A stretch of 64,000 nt of DNA, from positions 124,001 to 188,000 of the forward strand of contig CABIXY010000001.1 in the NCBI GenBank assembly GCA_902362805.1. The letters are read 5' to 3'. Within the stretch, counting starts at the first letter, position 1. Each line of letters opens with the position of its first letter. The stretch comes from Eubacteriaceae bacterium (GTDB taxonomy: Bacteria > Bacillota > Clostridia > Peptostreptococcales > Anaerovoracaceae). A program made the position numbers and the translations under genes. Positions 51,776 to 61,138 of the stretch are shown here, one piece after another. The notes beneath the pieces are model-generated. The model was not told the origin of the DNA, searched no databases, and saw only the letters and a list, made by a program, of their open reading frames with translations.

Positions 51776-53148
51776 AAACAGAACGAAAGAATTCATTTTT
51801 AATGGCGCTCTCTGTACTTCTCGTAAACATCCTTGTCCTGTTGACCGGCGTAGTTTTTCTAAAGTTGGAGCCCCATGTCCCCATTTTAATAAACATCGGC
51901 ATCGTTCTATGTTTTGGTATTTTGCGCAGGATTTCGTGGGCAGAACTGATTGCGGGCATGCATAAAGCCGTAGCAGATTCAGTCGGTGTGTTTCTGACAA
52001 TCCTCATGGTGGGCGTCGTAGTCGGAGCCTGGACCATGTGCGGAACGGTACCTGTAGTAATTTATTATGGACTGATGTTCTTCTCACCGCAGTGGTTTTT
52101 GATATCGATCATGATTTTATGTTTTATCATGGCTTTTGTCACTGGATCGTCCTGGACGACGGCCGGCACTATAGGTGTGGCATTTATGGGCGTGGGCATC
52201 AGCCTGGGGATACCAGCGGGATTGACTGCGGGATGCATCATATCTGGCGCCATGTGCGGCGACAAACAATCTCCCCTTGGCGCGGCCACCAATCTCACTG
52301 CGGCGATTTCCAAAGTGGACTTGTACGAGACCCTGCATTCGCTGGTTTATGTGACCATTCCTTCCATTGTGGGATGCGGAATCATCTTTACCGTTTTGGG
52401 ATTTCGATATTCAAAAGTAACGGCAGATACGACCCAGGTCGAGGAAATCATGAATGGCCTTGCCAGCACCTTTCACCTGAGTCCTGTTTTAATTCTGCCT
52501 ATCATTGTTTTGCTGATTTTGATCTTTCTTAAGATTCCAACGGTGCCTACATTGATTACGGCATCTTTGTGCGGGGTGCTGTTGTCGGTGCTGTATCAGG
52601 GTAATTCTCTGGGGGACAGCTTAAGTTCCATGTATTACGGCTATGTTTCAGATAGTGGAATTGATTTACTGGACAGGCTGCTTACCCGGGGAGGACTGAT
52701 GGCCATGGCATCGACCATCTTGCTGATTATTTTGGCGCTTGCACTGGCAGGCTGCCTTGAACGGACCAGCATTATGAGTACCGTCATCGGAAAAATAAGT
52801 GGGATTTTGCAAAAGCGTTTTTCCGTCATCATGACCTCCTATATCATGAGTACGGTTTTGGGCTTTTTTTCTGCCGACTGCCATATGGCAATTGTTTTGA
52901 CGTCAAACGCCATGGGAGAACGTTTTGATAAGCTGGGCATTCATAAATGTGTGCTTGCCCGAACTGTCCATGACGGGGCAACAGGTCTTGCGCCTCTCGT
53001 GCCGTGGACGACGGCAGGCGTTTATTTCAGCGCAACCCTCGGTGTGACCGTAGCGGAGTATGTGCCGTTTTACATGCTGGCGCTGACTATGACGGCGGCC
53101 ACCTTGTTTTTTGCTGCGACAGGGCTGGGCGTGCGGAAAAGTAAGTGA
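51772..53148 (+). CDS. NhaC family antiporter
   Basis: A 458-aa membrane protein with the NhaC phrases VTGSSWTTAGTIGVAFMGVG and ISGAMCGDKQSPLGAATNLTAA; about 11 segments. Second NhaC paralogue of the window, and like the third (59611) followed by a LysR gene. The coupling to an ABM-fold protein is unusual. The transported ion pair or amine is unknown. Confidence 0.9.
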   Translation: MKTERKNSFLMALSVLLVNILVLLTGVVFLKLEPHVPILINIGIVLCFGILRRISWAELIAGMHKAVADSVGVFLTILMVGVVVGAWTMCGTVPVVIYYGLMFFSPQWFLISIMILCFIMAFVTGSSWTTAGTIGVAFMGVGISLGIPAGLTAGCIISGAMCGDKQSPLGAATNLTAAISKVDLYETLHSLVYVTIPSIVGCGIIFTVLGFRYSKVTADTTQVEEIMNGLASTFHLSPVLILPIIVLLILIFLKIPTVPTLITASLCGVLLSVLYQGNSLGDSLSSMYYGYVSDSGIDLLDRLLTRGGLMAMASTILLIILALALAGCLERTSIMSTVIGKISGILQKRFSVIMTSYIMSTVLGFFSADCHMAIVLTSNAMGERFDKLGIHKCVLARTVHDGATGLAPLVPWTTAGVYFSATLGVTVAEYVPFYMLALTMTAATLFFAATGLGVRKSK

Positions 53149-53276
53149 TCAAAAAACGTTTGATTATTGGTTAAAGTAGCATTTTCATGTGTTCCATGGT
53201 ATACTTGGGATTAAGATAAATGCTTATTCCTGTCCATTGAAATATCCGCGACGGATGATGATTGAGGTGATGCCAT

Positions 53277-54173
53277 ATGGATATTACAAAATACGAAGCG
53301 CTATTGAAGGTAGTGGACCGCGGCGGGCTCAGCCAATCTGCAGAAGATCTGGGATATACAAGATCTGCCTTATCGAAGATGATCGGAAGTATGGAGAAAG
53401 AAATCGGGTTTCCCCTGGTAAAGAGAACGAGAAAAGGAATTGCCTTAAATGAAGAGGGGGAAAGAGTAGTCCCCTTGATTAGGGAACTGCTGAAGGTGAA
53501 TACCATATTGGAAGAAGAGTATTCGATGATTCGAGGTATGACCCAGGGTAAACTGAGAATTGGCAGTTTCCCGACCATGGCCTATTTGCTGATGCCGGAT
53601 ATTCTGAAAGGTTTCAACGAAATCCACCCTGGGATACAGATAGAGGTCGTAGAGGAGCACAGTCTGCGTCAATTGGAGAGCTGGCTGAAACAGGGGATTA
53701 TCGATGTAGCACTCTTCAGTAAAGAGCCCTATCATGAATTCGATTGGATTCAGGTTATGGAGGAACCTTATGTGGCTTTAATTCCAAAAGGTTGTGTTTT
53801 AGCAGAGAAAGAAGTGATTTCTGTAGAGGAGATGTTCGACCACAAGCTGATTTTATTTAAAACTCATGAGGGGTATGACCAGGACATGGTGAAAATTCAG
53901 GAAATTATAGCTGGCGACAAAGAAGCGAGGTACAATACGAACTCTATTTACCTGGTTCAAAAGATGGTTGCCTATGACAGCTGTGTATCTATCGTCCCTT
54001 TGTCGGTGGCGAGAGACACTGCGGTACAGTTCCCCGTGGAGTATCGGCAGTTGGATACGGAAGTAAAACGAACCATGGGTTTTGCTGTGAAGCATAAAGA
54101 AAATGTGTCTCTGACGCTGCGAGAGTTTCTTCGATATGTGAAGAAGACACGGCAATCATATCTAGCAAAATAA
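53277..54173 (+). CDS. LysR family regulator
   Basis: A 298-aa protein with an N-terminal winged HTH (YEALLKVVDRGGLSQSAEDLG, then YTRSALSKMIGSME) and a periplasmic-binding-type effector domain (LRIGSFPTMAYLLMPDILKG, GIIDVALFSKEPYHEFDW). GAGGTGATGCCAT precedes the ATG. It is closely similar to the LysR proteins at 61139 and 63361, so these are a local paralogous family. It lies between nhaC and the BCCT/MttB genes and may control either. Confidence 0.93.
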   Translation: MDITKYEALLKVVDRGGLSQSAEDLGYTRSALSKMIGSMEKEIGFPLVKRTRKGIALNEEGERVVPLIRELLKVNTILEEEYSMIRGMTQGKLRIGSFPTMAYLLMPDILKGFNEIHPGIQIEVVEEHSLRQLESWLKQGIIDVALFSKEPYHEFDWIQVMEEPYVALIPKGCVLAEKEVISVEEMFDHKLILFKTHEGYDQDMVKIQEIIAGDKEARYNTNSIYLVQKMVAYDSCVSIVPLSVARDTAVQFPVEYRQLDTEVKRTMGFAVKHKENVSLTLREFLRYVKKTRQSYLAK

Positions 54174-54219
54174 AAAAGACAGACAGGCGCTGGGACTTTC
54201 CCGGAACCTGTCTTTTTTC
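54172..54219 (+). terminator. Intrinsic terminator after lysR
   Basis: AAAAAAGACAG / CTGTCTTTTTT outer arms around a GGGA/TCCC inner stem, ending in T6; it overlaps the stop codon. Confidence 0.85.
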
Positions 54220-54346
54220 TTTGGTGCAAAAAAGGAAACGAATGATGTCCTTTTGTTCGCTTTTATCATTTTGAGAATTCTGATAATATTGCATTATAGG
54301 AAGACGTTAAAAGATTGAATATGAAAAAAGAAAGGAACGCGGAGTT

Positions 54347-55929
54347 ATGAATTTATTAAAATCCCTTAACTACAAAATCTTTGCACCTGTGGCTATTTTC
54401 ATAATGGCCTTTGTCATTTATGGAATTGCTTCACCATCCTCTTTTGCATCCTTCACAACAACGGTGAAGGACTGGGCGGGGACACATTTTGCCTGGCTGG
54501 CGTACTTCATCATCGTAGCATGCGTATTTGCCTGCATTTATATGTGCGTTTCAAAATTCGGAAGAACAAAAATAGGCGGAGCGGATGCGAAGCCGGAGTA
54601 TAGAACGTTTACCTGGCTGGCAATGATTATCTGCGGAAATATCGGCATTGCCATGATGTTCTATGCGGTAGTGGAACCGGCAAGCTTCTTCAGCAGCACC
54701 CCGGTATTCTGGAACCTCGAATCTGAGACGACGGCTGCAGCCAATATGGCAGTTGCACAAGCCACATTTCACTGGGGAGGATTTAACTGGGTAGCAAATA
54801 TGGTCATCGGCTTTACCAGCGTATATCTCTTTACCAATCACGGAATGCCATTTAGACCGAGCACTGGACTTTACCCTGTTTTGAAAGAAAAAACCTTCGG
54901 CCCGCTAGGCACTGTATATGACGTAATCTGCTTGATTGCTATCATGGGCGCTATTATTACTGGCTTTGGATTTGGCGTTATGCAGTTCTCAACTGGTCTT
55001 GCTTATAACACTGGATTGGAAGTCAACAATCTGATGTACATTGTTGTTGTAGCGGTCACTTTGCTGGTCCTCTGTTTCTCAAGTGCCAGGGGATTTCAGA
55101 AAGGGCTGGCGGTGCTCAGCAACATCAATGTTGCCGGATATATTATCCTTCTTGTCGTTTTATTCTGTTTTGGACCGACACTGAAGTTGTGCGAACTGGC
55201 GTTGGGGTCAATGGGCGCATTATTAGATAACTTCCTGCCAATGGCCTTTAATGGAGACTTTATGGGTGACGGAGATGGATGGAACGTAAACAATACTGGT
55301 TTCACCTGGTTCTGGACATTAGTATATTCACCATTCTGTGGCATGTATCTGGCGAAGATTTCCAGAGGCCGCACCGTCAGACAGTTCATTGCTGCAAGTA
55401 CCGTTGTTCCTACCTGTTTTCTGTTCCTGTGGTTCTGTTTCTGGGGCGGAGATGCGATGAACATGATGTCTTTCATGAACATCAACATCATGGATGTCAT
55501 CGGCGATTGGGGTGCACCTGTAGCTAACTTTGTCGTTCTCAAATACCTGCCGCTGAAGTGGTTAACGATTCCGATGATTTTATTCTGTGTCATGATCGGA
55601 TTTGTGACTTTGGTCGATGCAGAGTCCAATATTATCGCAGGAATGTGCCAGAAAAAAATTAAGAGAAACGGTGAAGCGCCGGTTGCCTTACGTCTGTTCT
55701 TCTGTGCAATCCTGGGACTAGGCATTTAGTATGCCTGTTCGTATTAAACGAAGTGGGAATGGCTTCTCTGCAGAGTTTGTCCGTTACCTTTGGAGCGATA
55801 TTGGCTTTTACGTCGATTATCATCATCGCTGGCGTATTCAAATTGGCAAGCGGCAGCGTAGAGGAGAGATTAAAGACACCGGCGGGCCAGGCGGATTTAG
55901 AGAGAGCTCTCGAATTTGTAGAAGACTGA
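54347..55929 (+). pseudogene. BCCT transporter with a single frameshift
   Basis: A betaine/carnitine/choline transporter reading MNLLKSLNYKIFAPVAIFIM through NIIAGMCQKKIKRNGEAP, with core phrases MFYAVVEPASFF and FTWFWTLVYSPFCGMYLAKI. The frame stops at TAG 55727-55729 (GLGI*). The other frame continues at once with VCLFVLNEVGMASLQS and a final membrane helix (TFGAILAFTSIIIIAGVFKL) to TGA 55927-55929, restoring about 527 aa. One missing T in CATTTAG (ATTTTA expected) explains it. Either a recent pseudogene, a tolerated C-terminal truncation, or a base-call error. Upstream of an MttB homologue, so a methylated amine is the likely cargo. Confidence 0.88.
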
Positions 55930-55965
55930 TCAATATATAGGAGACAATAGAAAGGCGGAACAGAT

Positions 55966-57417
55966 ATGTATTATGGAGAAAAACTCTGGTCTGATGAAGA
56001 TGCCAGGAAGGTTCATGAGAACACCTTGAACCTATTGGAGCAGTTAGGCATTGAGGTTCAGGAAAAACAGGCTAGAGAAGACTTAGCAAAAGCGGGCTGC
56101 ACAGTAGACGAGGAGCAGCAGAGAGTATACTATCCTCGTCGTCTTGTGGAAAAGACCCTCGCAGACGCTCCAGCAAAATTTGATATGTACGATGCAGACT
56201 GTGAGTATTATATCACCTTGGGCGGGGACGATGTTACCATTGGAACTAGTGGATTTGCGGCCTTTTACCTGGATCGGAGAGATGATACGATCAAGACAGG
56301 TACCTATGAGGCGCTAACCGAAGAAATTAAACTTTTGGAGATGTTGGATGAACCAAATCATGTGCAAACTTCCATTCAACCTACAGATATGCCGGACAAT
56401 GTGCAAGAATTATACATGACCAAATGCGGTTTGATGCATACGAGAAAACCGCTGCACCTGTGGCCAACCAATGAACGAAGCGCACGAGCAGAAATCGAGA
56501 TGAATGCAGTGGTGATGGGCGGACACGATGTGCTGAAAGAAAAACCTCACATGATGTTCAATATCTGCACGCTGTCGCCGTTGAAAATGCGTGATGATGC
56601 CTGTGAAGCGATCAGAGAAGCTGCGAAAGTAAAGGTTCCTTGTTTTTTCTCTTCTGGTCCTATGGGAGGAGCAACCTCTCCCGCAACTTTGGCTGGAGAA
56701 GTGTCCCAATCCTGGGCGGAACTGTTGGCACATAATGTGCTCCTGCAAATTTATCAGCCAGGCTGTCCTGTTGTTCTGGCATCCTGGAGCAGAATTTTCG
56801 ATATGAGGACTGTAACCTGTACCGTGGGCACACCAGAATATGCTTTAATGAGAGCGGCTATCACACAGCTGTGCAAATTGGCGGAGGTACCCGCTGGCGG
56901 GGGCGGTTTCCTGACGGATTCCAACACCATCGACGCACAGTACGGATGGGAAAAATTCATGACAGGAATTGCAGGGTTGCAGGCCCGCCAGAACCAGACC
57001 CACGGTCTGGGTATGCTGTCGCAGCTTAACGTTTTCAGCCATGAGGCGCTAGTCATTGATTGTGAAATTGTTCGCTGCGTGAAGAGGGTCTTGGAAGGCA
57101 TCAAAGTAGATGAGGAACATCTGGCATATGACATTGTCGCAGCAGAAGGCAGCGCGGACGGAAGCGGTTCCTTCTTAAAAACGAAGCACACCCGTAAGCA
57201 CTACAAGACAGAGTGGATGCCAACGGATGTAACGGACAGAAGAACTTTCTCTAGCTGGGAGAAGGAAACAAAAACCAATGATATTCGAAAGAGAGCGTGC
57301 AGCAAAATTGATAAGTTATTAGAAGCACACGCCTATTCTATCGATGAAAAATTGATAGAGAAACTTGATAAAATTATTGCTGAAAATGAAAAAATCGTCA
57401 ATGAAGCTAAGAAATAG
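55966..57417 (+). CDS. Non-pyrrolysine MttB-family methyltransferase
   Basis: A 483-aa trimethylamine-methyltransferase superfamily protein: HENTLNLLEQLGIEVQEKQA at the N-terminus, a TIM barrel with TIGTSGFAAFYLDRRDD, FSSGPMGGATSPATLAGEVS and AGGGGFLTDSNTIDAQYGWE. There is no internal TAG, so it lacks pyrrolysine. Relatives demethylate quaternary amines such as glycine betaine (MtgB), proline betaine (MtpB) and carnitine (MtcB), passing the methyl to a corrinoid protein. RBS AAAGGCGGAACAGAT. It follows the BCCT gene by 36 bases; no corrinoid protein or MtqA is in the window. Confidence 0.9.
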   Translation: MYYGEKLWSDEDARKVHENTLNLLEQLGIEVQEKQAREDLAKAGCTVDEEQQRVYYPRRLVEKTLADAPAKFDMYDADCEYYITLGGDDVTIGTSGFAAFYLDRRDDTIKTGTYEALTEEIKLLEMLDEPNHVQTSIQPTDMPDNVQELYMTKCGLMHTRKPLHLWPTNERSARAEIEMNAVVMGGHDVLKEKPHMMFNICTLSPLKMRDDACEAIREAAKVKVPCFFSSGPMGGATSPATLAGEVSQSWAELLAHNVLLQIYQPGCPVVLASWSRIFDMRTVTCTVGTPEYALMRAAITQLCKLAEVPAGGGGFLTDSNTIDAQYGWEKFMTGIAGLQARQNQTHGLGMLSQLNVFSHEALVIDCEIVRCVKRVLEGIKVDEEHLAYDIVAAEGSADGSGSFLKTKHTRKHYKTEWMPTDVTDRRTFSSWEKETKTNDIRKRACSKIDKLLEAHAYSIDEKLIEKLDKIIAENEKIVNEAKK

Positions 57418-57437
57418 CAGCATATGTATAAATGTAA

Positions 57438-57466
57438 AAGAGGTCGCTACCGGGCGGCCTCTTGTT
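57438..57466. terminator. Hairpin after the MttB-family gene
   Basis: AAGAGGTCGC / GCGGCCTCTT with a 6-base loop, then GTTATAG; a second 10-bp stem at 57498-57545 follows. Confidence 0.65.
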
Positions 57467-57497
57467 ATAGCCAATTTGGGGTTAATCCTCACAGCAA

Positions 57498-57545
57498 AAC
57501 AGCAGCCTTTTGTTCATCGGCAGAGGGCTGCTGTTATATTTCTGA
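57498..57545. terminator. Second hairpin between convergent genes
   Basis: Perfect 10-bp AACAGCAGCC / GGCTGCTGTT, loop of 28 bases with further pairing. It can serve the leftward proC-like gene. Confidence 0.55.
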
Positions 57546-57576
57546 CCTGATTTAGTTGAATATCCCTTGCTGCAGC

Positions 57577-58386
57577 CTACGCTTTCCCATGAATCTTGTT
57601 TTGAATCTGGTCGATAGCGTCGATGACTGCGAATCTAAAACCGTTCTTTTCTAAAGTTGAAACGCCCACAATGGTGGTTCCTGCAGGAGAGCAGACCGCA
57701 TCCTTCATCTGTCCGGGATGATCTCCCGATTTGAGGGCCATCTTTCCGGTCCCTGCCAGCATCTGGGCAATCAGCTTGTAGACGACAGGTCTGGTGAGAC
57801 CATGCTTGCATCCGGCATCTCCCAGCGCTTCCATGAACATTGCAACGAAAGCCGGAGTACAACCGGCGATGACGCCGCCGATTCCCATGTGATCCCGATC
57901 CATCCAGAGAACTAGCCCCAGGTTTTCCAAAAGCTCGTGAACAAAAGTTTTCTCTTCTGCGGCTAAAGTGTTTTCTTCTTCGCATATAAAAATCCCTTCG
58001 CAGGCGGAAACCGGTGTATTAGGCGCTGTAGCAACATGATGTGAGGCAGGCATGATTTCCTCAAGGACATCATGATATGTATTCGCGGCGAGGGAAACGA
58101 TGATTTTGCCATCTAAGGCATCCTTTAAAGGAGACATTACACTTTCAACCATATAGGGTTTTACCCCGATAAAGATTACGTCACATGTTTCTATGACTTC
58201 AAGGGCTGTCTTACATGGATGAACGCCGTCTGCTGCCGCTTTCCTACAGAGTTTGTCATAATTATTTGCACAGGCGTAAATCTGCTCCGGCTTAATTGCG
58301 CCTGAGAGCATGAGACCTGCGGAGGTAGCCCCCGCCATATTGCCATAACCGATAAATCCGATTTTTACGGTGTTCGTATTTAACAT
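57577..58386 (-). CDS. Pyrroline-5-carboxylate reductase family protein
   Basis: A 269-aa ProC homologue with the standard signatures: KIGFIGYGNMAGATSAGLM, TAPNTPVSACEGI, IAGCTPAFVAMFMEALGDAG and the full C-terminal HPGQMKDAVCSPAGTTIVGV. It therefore looks like a working P5C reductase, unlike the divergent copy at 47058. AAGGAGGAA spacing favours the second ATG (58386). Transcribed leftward before a GntR gene in the same direction. It could reduce pyrroline-5-carboxylate or a related cyclic imine made in betaine or proline catabolism. Confidence 0.92.
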   Translation of the reverse strand: MLNTNTVKIGFIGYGNMAGATSAGLMLSGAIKPEQIYACANNYDKLCRKAAADGVHPCKTALEVIETCDVIFIGVKPYMVESVMSPLKDALDGKIIVSLAANTYHDVLEEIMPASHHVATAPNTPVSACEGIFICEEENTLAAEEKTFVHELLENLGLVLWMDRDHMGIGGVIAGCTPAFVAMFMEALGDAGCKHGLTRPVVYKLIAQMLAGTGKMALKSGDHPGQMKDAVCSPAGTTIVGVSTLEKNGFRFAVIDAIDQIQNKIHGKA

Positions 58387-58411
58387 ATTCATTTCCTCCT
58401 TGAAATTTTGT

Positions 58412-59137
58412 TTATTTTCTTAACTTCGCATACATTTCCAGGTCGGCTTGCAGGTGCTCATAGGCGATTTTCCTCGCCTTCTCACCGTCTCTCGCTTTAA
58501 ATGCTTCCACAAGTTCTCTGTGCTGCTCTAGGGCATTATCTCTGAAGCTCCCTACACGTTCCTTTAGAAGATAATAAATGGTGTCGATGATATGCTTGTT
58601 AAAAATATCATAATATGCAGTTAACGCACTGATAACGAGGTTGTTTTTTGCCTGGATCCTGATGAATTCATGAAAGTTGTAATTGGCTGTGTTGAGCGCT
58701 GCGGGGTCCTCAGCGTTAAGTTCGCATTCTATCATCAGAGATTCTAACTGCCTGATGCCTTCTTCGTCAATTTTTTGAGCTGCCAAACATGCGGCCTCTG
58801 GTTCAAAGGCGGAAATAAATTCAACCATTTCCTGCTTTGTCGCCAGTTCCAGGCTGGCTGAGAAGTTGCCTTGCATGGCGATGGTTTCTTTACATTTTAC
58901 ATAGGTGCCTTGCTTTGTTCTTTCTATAAAACCTTGGGTGTCCAGCTTTTTGTAAGCATCTCGCAAGGTTCCTCTGCTGACATTGAGAATTTTGCAGAAC
59001 TCGTTTTCGTTAGGGAACACGAATCCGTCTTCGAATTCCTCACTGGTTATCATCTGTTTAATTTTGTCTGCCAAATAGTCCGACTGTGTTTTAAACTGCT
59101 CAAAAGCAAGTTTGCCTAATAATTCTGTTTTATCCAT
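58412..59137 (-). CDS. GntR/FadR family regulator
   Basis: A 241-aa protein: N-terminal winged HTH (FPNENEFCKILNVSRGTLRD, then AYKKLDTQGFIERTKQGTYV) and a helical FadR/FCD C-terminal domain with metal-ligand-type residues (NYNFHEFIRIQAKNNL, ALEQHRELVEAFKARDGEKA). The ATG at 59137 has GGGGAGGAATAC before it. Adjacent to the proC-like gene in the same direction (25-base gap) and divergent from nhaC. Probable control of these flanking genes. Confidence 0.92.
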   Translation of the reverse strand: MDKTELLGKLAFEQFKTQSDYLADKIKQMITSEEFEDGFVFPNENEFCKILNVSRGTLRDAYKKLDTQGFIERTKQGTYVKCKETIAMQGNFSASLELATKQEMVEFISAFEPEAACLAAQKIDEEGIRQLESLMIECELNAEDPAALNTANYNFHEFIRIQAKNNLVISALTAYYDIFNKHIIDTIYYLLKERVGSFRDNALEQHRELVEAFKARDGEKARKIAYEHLQADLEMYAKLRK

Positions 59138-59610
59138 GTATTCCTCCCCATAAGACAAGCATGTATTCCATTCATAATTCGTAAATATTATATCTACTAA
59201 CCAATTTGTCGTCAAGCTTCTTTTAGTTAGATGTCTAACAACGAAAGACACTTCCCAAAATTAACCGCTTATTTTTGAGACTAAAAGATGATAAGATGTG
59301 GTTATAACGCGGCAAAGTTCCAAGCAGATCTTCTTGCAATTTGCAGGCTTTTAAGCTTCGCAAGGACGTTGCATTCAGTTTGGCTCAAGCATTGTTAACG
59401 TTTTATCAAGGAGGGCTTGACGAAATGCGAATTGTCAGAGAATAGATTTTGGGATATCATGTTGTTAAACAACATGCATGTTGAATATTTGGACACACTT
59501 AATGTCCAAATCGTATCAGGCCGATTAGGCAGACGATGTTTCTTTTTCAGACAAATCAAAGGAATTATACAAGCACTCTTTGATAAAACGGTTATTAATT
59601 AGGAGGAAAA
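59138..59610. other. Long divergent regulatory region (gntR / nhaC)
   Basis: No gene seen. It holds a perfect dyad GTTAGATGTCTAAC (59226-59239), a likely GntR site. Nearer nhaC lie the hairpins CATGTTGTT-A-AACAACATG (59458-59476) and ATTTGGACA/TGTCCAAAT (59487-59511). The last two sit in what would be the nhaC leader and suggest RNA or operator control. Confidence 0.5.
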
Positions 59611-61011
59611 ATGGACAAGAAGAAAATTAAAGCTCCATCCTTTATTCAAGCTTTACTGATATTGCTGGTGGTAGTTGCAATATTGATGCTGAGCGTTACT
59701 GTATTAGATGTATCTATTCAGATCGCATTGCTATTTTCAATCATTATCGCATCTTGTTTCGCTATATTCTTAGGCTATAAATGGGATGACGTTCAAAAAA
59801 TGATGATGGACGGTGTTATGAGTATGCTGATAGCGACATTCATATTGATGCTGATCGGCGCAGTTATCGCCACATGGATCGCATCAGGCACGATTCCGTA
59901 CATCATTTACCTGGGATTAAAATTGATATCCCCGAAATTCTTTTTACTTTGTGCATGCCTGGCAGCAGCATTCATGTCGATGGCATGCGGTAGTTCGTGG
60001 TCATCAGCAGGTACAGTCGGTATCGCCTTTATGGGTATCGGTGCTGGTCTTGGAATCAATCCGGCTATGACAGCAGGCGCTATTGTTTCAGGTGCATACT
60101 TTGGCGACAAACAGTCTCCGTTCTCAGATACGACGAACTTGGCCTCCGCTATGGCAGGCACGACATTGTTTGAACACATGAGTTCCATGCTTTGGACTAC
60201 AACGCCGGCTCTGGTTATTTCTTTAATCCTCTACACTGTTTTAGGATTTACCAGTGCAAGCGGCGGTACAGTTGATACGACGACAGCTGACCTATACTTA
60301 GAAAATCTGTCAGCACATTTCAACCTTTCACCGGTATGCCTGATTCCTGTCGTAGTGCTGATCGTAGTCATTGTTAAAAAAGCGCCGGCGATTCCGGGGC
60401 TTGTGGTATCGGCACTTCTGGGTGCAGTGATGGCTGTAATTTTCCAGGGAAGCAATCCAATCGATGTTGCGAACCTGATGTATGACGGATTTACGATCGA
60501 TACAGGTGTTGAGCAGATCGACTCCCTGCTGAATAGAGGCGGAATCTCCAGTATGCTGTGGACAGTAGCCCTTTACTTTATGGCCTGCATCCTCGGCAAT
60601 ATTCTCGACGTTACGGGCGTTTTGAGAACGGTTCTTTCAAAAATTGCAGCAATTACAAAGAGAGCAAGCACGCTGATCACTTCAACTTTAGTTTCTTCCT
60701 TTGTAATGTGCGGACTGACAGGATCACTGGAAAGCTCCATGCTGATCACTTCAAAACTTTTCGGACCGGCCTATGACGACCTCAATCTCGACAGAAAAGT
60801 TTTATCGAGAAGTTTAGAGGATACGGGAACCATGTGCGCGGCACTGATTCCGTGGAACTCAAATGGTATCTTTATGGCCACGACCTTAGGTGTTGCGACT
60901 GTACAGTATATCCCATATGCATTCCTCGGATTAATTACGCCAGTCGTTGCAATCGCGTTTGCGTTCCTCGGCATCGGTGTATTCTACAAAAAAGATAAAA
61001 AGGCTGCATAA
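59611..61011 (+). CDS. NhaC family antiporter
   Basis: A 466-aa membrane protein with MACGSSWSSAGTVGIAFMGIG and [22 protein letters not shown], the two NhaC hallmarks, and about 11 segments. RBS AGGAGGAAAA. A 470-base leader with dyads precedes it and a strong terminator follows. The DTTNLAS form is closer to the arcA-linked copy (DTTNMAS) than to the copy at 51772 (AATNLTA). Confidence 0.9.
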   Translation: MDKKKIKAPSFIQALLILLVVVAILMLSVTVLDVSIQIALLFSIIIASCFAIFLGYKWDDVQKMMMDGVMSMLIATFILMLIGAVIATWIASGTIPYIIYLGLKLISPKFFLLCACLAAAFMSMACGSSWSSAGTVGIAFMGIGAGLGINPAMTAGAIVSGAYFGDKQSPFSDTTNLASAMAGTTLFEHMSSMLWTTTPALVISLILYTVLGFTSASGGTVDTTTADLYLENLSAHFNLSPVCLIPVVVLIVVIVKKAPAIPGLVVSALLGAVMAVIFQGSNPIDVANLMYDGFTIDTGVEQIDSLLNRGGISSMLWTVALYFMACILGNILDVTGVLRTVLSKIAAITKRASTLITSTLVSSFVMCGLTGSLESSMLITSKLFGPAYDDLNLDRKVLSRSLEDTGTMCAALIPWNSNGIFMATTLGVATVQYIPYAFLGLITPVVAIAFAFLGIGVFYKKDKKAA

Positions 61012-61021
61012 TAAATGATAA

Positions 61022-61067
61022 ACAATCACAAAAACATCTCTTTCTTTAGAGATGTTTTTGTGGTTGT
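61022..61067 (+). terminator. Intrinsic terminator after nhaC
   Basis: About 19-bp stem from ACAATCACAAAAACATCTC to GAGATGTTTTTGTGGTTGT (one wobble), 8-base loop. Confidence 0.85.
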
Positions 61068-61138
61068 CAGGGCACTATAAGGGGAGATATAATTGGTTTA
61101 GAGCAGAATCGATATTGACGTAAGACAGGAGATTACTT

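Noticed and set aside
55731..55940. Separate 69-aa gene after the BCCT frame
   Set aside because: This frame gives an Arg-rich nonsense peptide; the neighbouring frame clearly continues the BCCT protein.
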